Below are positions 6,449 through 8,283 of a stretch of 8,283 bases of DNA, in pieces. Position numbers and translations under genes: made by a program. The notes beneath the pieces were generated by a model. The model ran no database searches. It was not told the origin of the DNA and was given only the letters and a program-made list of their open reading frames with translations. The stretch is from positions 1-8,283 of the forward strand of contig CBDCOD010000010.1 in the NCBI GenBank assembly GCA_965219665.1. The letters run 5' to 3'. How positions within the stretch are numbered: the stretch's first letter is position 1; each line of letters begins with the position of its first letter. Source of the DNA: CBDCOD01 sp965219665. Lineage in GTDB: Bacteria; Pseudomonadota; Gammaproteobacteria; CAKMZV01.

Positions 6449-7066
6449 CTATGATGGAAAAGTTTCCAGCATGCCATCAATAGCGGCAGACTGACGCACG
6501 CCCCTCAAACGCAAACTGGTCACTAAAGCAATAAAAGCAGCCACTGCTTTATCAAAATCATCATTCACAATGACATAATCAAAGCATCTTGCCTTCTGCA
6601 TATCAGCTTTTGCTTGCGCTAACCGTGTCGCAATAACTTGCTCCGTATCTGTTCCACGCCCTTGCAGTCGCTCACACAATACATCAAAACTTGGTGGTGC
6701 AATAAAAATACTCACAACATCTGCATCTGCGCACTCACGCACTTGCTCTGCCCCCTGCCAGTCTATCTCCAAAATAACATCCTTGCCCTGCTCTAACTCT
6801 CTATCAACCGTTTCGCGATGTGTGCCGTAGTAATGACCAAACACTTCGGCATACTCTAAAAAGTGACCTTCTGCAACGTGTAAATCAAATGTTGCCTTAT
6901 CTTTTACAAAGAAATAATCTTTTCCATCACATTCATCCTCCCGCTTTGGGCGTGTAGTATGCGAAATAGACAAGGATATGTCACTCAAAGAAAGTAATGC
7001 CTGTTTTAGCAAAGAAGTTTTGCCTGCTCCAGAGGGAGCTGAAACAGTCAGGATAGATCCCTTCAT
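6449..7066 (-). CDS. gmk: Guanylate kinase
   Basis: Converts GMP plus ATP to GDP plus ADP in the cytoplasm, feeding GTP/dGTP and ppGpp pools. The 205-residue product (E. coli 207) has the P-loop SAPSGAGKTS (9-18, Lys16), the GMP-binding SHTTRPKR (35-42), EVFGHYYGT (74-82 region), IDWQGA (101-106), the lid region LQGRGTDTEQVIATRL, and YVIVNDDF (164-171). All expected catalytic residues are visible. The reading frame is open upstream to a possible start at 7234, inside dnaN, but the ATG at 7066 matches the family's length and N-terminus, so the 56 extra residues are rejected. The ATG lies 16 bases after the dnaN stop, has no Shine-Dalgarno sequence, and falls inside a small inverted repeat (7059-7079), so its translation may depend on ribosomes finishing dnaN. 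Confidence 0.95.
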   Translation of the reverse strand: MKGSILTVSAPSGAGKTSLLKQALLSLSDISLSISHTTRPKREDECDGKDYFFVKDKATFDLHVAEGHFLEYAEVFGHYYGTHRETVDRELEQGKDVILEIDWQGAEQVRECADADVVSIFIAPPSFDVLCERLQGRGTDTEQVIATRLAQAKADMQKARCFDYVIVNDDFDKAVAAFIALVTSLRLRGVRQSAAIDGMLETFPS

Positions 7067-7079
7067 ACTATGAGAAGGG
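7059..7079 (-). other. gmk: Inverted repeat enclosing the gmk start codon
   Basis: On the minus strand CCCTTC (7079-7074) is followed by nine bases and then GAAGGG (7064-7059), a perfect 6-base stem. The first two bases of the gmk ATG are in the loop and its G is in the stem. An alternative fold pairs TCAT with ATGA and CCCT with AGGG around a 3-base loop. The element sits right after the dnaN stop codon and there is no Shine-Dalgarno site, which fits translation coupled to dnaN. No T run follows, so it is not an intrinsic terminator. Confidence 0.6.
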
Positions 7080-7082
7080 CGC

Positions 7083-8207
7083 TTATAAGGTAATGGGCAT
7101 AATAACATGCTGCACCCGCATGCCTGAATCACTTTTTTCTTCAATAAGCACGCTGGATGTGTTTTTATCAGATAGAGATAGTGCCACCTCATCATTGCTA
7201 CAGCACGATAGCACATCCTGCAAATAACTGGCATTAAATGCTATGGGCATTGGCTCACCATCATATTGGGCAGCAATAATAATTTCAGCGCGCTCCCCAT
7301 CCAGATTAGTACAAGAAACTGTACACTGATCAGACTCCAATTGTAGATGAACACTGCCACTTACACCTAAATCGCGGTTGATAAGGGTTGCCTGCTTAAT
7401 GACTTTGCCTAACTCTACACGATCGGCGCGGAAGGTGCAATTATTATCCGTTGGAATAACGCTACGATAAGCAGGAAAAGTCCCAATAATCAACTTGCTG
7501 GCAAACGTTAAATTGTGCTGCCCCAACAAGTTAAAAGAAATCATATGCTGATTAAGACTTAATTCTAACATATCATCATCATCGCCCAACAGGCGCATAA
7601 TCTCCAGCACTGCCTTCCGCGGCACAATTAAACTATACTGGCTACTTTCTTCCTGCTCATAACAAGCGCGTGCCAAGCGATGACCATCTGTTGTAACCAC
7701 ATTAACCGTATTGCCCTCTGCCTCTAAGAGCATACCACGTAATGTTGCACGATGATTCTTAGAAGAAATCGCAAATGCAACTGAAGAAAGCAACTGCTTT
7801 AACAGCTTTTTGGGAATGGTTAGCGTACTCTCTGCCTGATTCATGTCCAATACAGGAAAGGTACCTGCTGGCATGGTTGCCAAGGTAAAAACAGAACGAT
7901 CCGTATGCACGACCATTCTACCGTTCTCAAACTCTAAGGCTAACGTCTCATCACTCACACTGCTGGTAATCTCTAAGAGTTTCTGCGCACCAACTGTTAT
8001 TTCAAAAGCACTGCCCATTTCTCCCTCAGGCAAATCCATTCGCGCACTCATCTGTAATTCAGTATCTGTAGTGGTTAAAACCATCTCAGATTGCAAAAAT
8101 TGTAACTTTACATTACCCAAAATAGGGTTTACTTTAACCCGCTCTACAACGCTCGCTATATTGGCTAAGATGCGGTGTAAAGGCTCTCTATCTAATAAAT
8201 ATTTCAT
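7083..8207 (-). CDS. dnaN: DNA polymerase III beta sliding clamp
   Basis: The clamp is a ring-shaped dimer that holds polymerases and other proteins on DNA. The 374-residue product (E. coli 366) has all three repeated clamp domains. Recognisable blocks: NPILGNVKLQF (27-37), TDTELQMSA (47-55), VTTDGHRLARA (171-181, part of the protein-binding pocket), IVPRKAVLEIMRLL (194-207), FASKLIIGTFPAYRSVIP (235-252) and the C-terminal HVIMPITL (367-374), equivalent to E. coli YVVMPMRL that lines the pocket for clamp-binding peptides. Start is ATG at 8207 with GAGGA just upstream and an N-terminus (MKYLLDRE) that aligns with E. coli without gaps. The loop at 22-28 reads ERVKVNP where the family usually has ERRxTLP or GRPTLP, changing Arg24 to Val. 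The next gene is gmk, not the frequent recF. Confidence 0.97.
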   Translation of the reverse strand: MKYLLDREPLHRILANIASVVERVKVNPILGNVKLQFLQSEMVLTTTDTELQMSARMDLPEGEMGSAFEITVGAQKLLEITSSVSDETLALEFENGRMVVHTDRSVFTLATMPAGTFPVLDMNQAESTLTIPKKLLKQLLSSVAFAISSKNHRATLRGMLLEAEGNTVNVVTTDGHRLARACYEQEESSQYSLIVPRKAVLEIMRLLGDDDDMLELSLNQHMISFNLLGQHNLTFASKLIIGTFPAYRSVIPTDNNCTFRADRVELGKVIKQATLINRDLGVSGSVHLQLESDQCTVSCTNLDGERAEIIIAAQYDGEPMPIAFNASYLQDVLSCCSNDEVALSLSDKNTSSVLIEEKSDSGMRVQHVIMPITL

Positions 8208-8210
8208 ATA

Positions 8211-8215
8211 TCCTC
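8211..8215 (-). promoter_or_regulatory. Ribosome binding site of dnaN (GAGGA)
   Basis: The minus strand reads TGAGGATAT before the dnaN ATG at 8207. GAGG pairs with the 16S rRNA tail with a spacing of about four bases, slightly short but usable. The remaining bases to the window edge (8216-8283) show no stop-to-start overlap or promoter that I can support; the upstream gene is outside the window. Confidence 0.65.
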
Positions 8216-8283
8216 AAAGTCAATCTGAAAGAGTAATAAAAATCGTATTGAAGTCTCTATCTATACCACTCATATTTTGGCGC

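Noticed and set aside
7067..7234. N-terminal extension of guanylate kinase by 56 residues overlapping the end of dnaN
   Set aside because: The extra residues are Cys/Leu-rich with no family match, and the ATG at 7066 gives the normal Gmk length and N-terminus.

Overview
The window reads as chromosomal DNA of a Gram-negative proteobacterium, most likely a gammaproteobacterium. The evidence is an LPS-assembly lipoprotein (LptE), an omega subunit starting MARVTVDDC, proteobacterial DnaN and HolA sequences, and the gmk-rpoZ neighbourhood. Base composition is moderately AT-rich, about 38-50% G+C in four 60-base lines I counted. I cannot name the family. Nothing mobile, no RNA gene and no CRISPR array is visible.

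Layout: one gene lies on the plus strand at the left edge, a periplasmic adaptor of the HlyD/RND type (9-1022). It converges on a run of seven minus-strand genes. In their own reading direction, from right to left, these are dnaN (sliding clamp), gmk (guanylate kinase), rpoZ (RNA polymerase omega), an FAD-dependent DAO-family oxidoreductase, lptE, holA (clamp-loader delta) and a penicillin-acylase-family lipoprotein. Spacing is tight: 16 bases for dnaN/gmk, an ATGA overlap for oxidoreductase/lptE, 53 for lptE/holA and 29 for holA/acylase. The only gap large enough for an internal promoter is the 190 bases between gmk and rpoZ, which hold a perfect TATAAT on the minus strand. dnaN, gmk and rpoZ may therefore form one or two transcripts, and rpoZ to the acylase another.

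Functionally the run mixes replication (DnaN, and HolA, which loads DnaN), nucleotide supply (Gmk), transcription (RpoZ) and the outer membrane (LptE and a predicted lipoprotein acylase). The gene order departs from the common dnaA-dnaN-recF-gyrB and leuS-lptE-holA layouts: gmk sits where recF often is, and the oxidoreductase sits where leuS often is.

I do not see a clearly new multi-gene system. The points most worth following are the oxidoreductase (no substrate-binding arginines at the expected places, and a G8 tract just after its start), the gmk start codon inside a small hairpin without a Shine-Dalgarno sequence, an A8 slippery tract in holA, and clamp substitutions at the DNA-contact loop.
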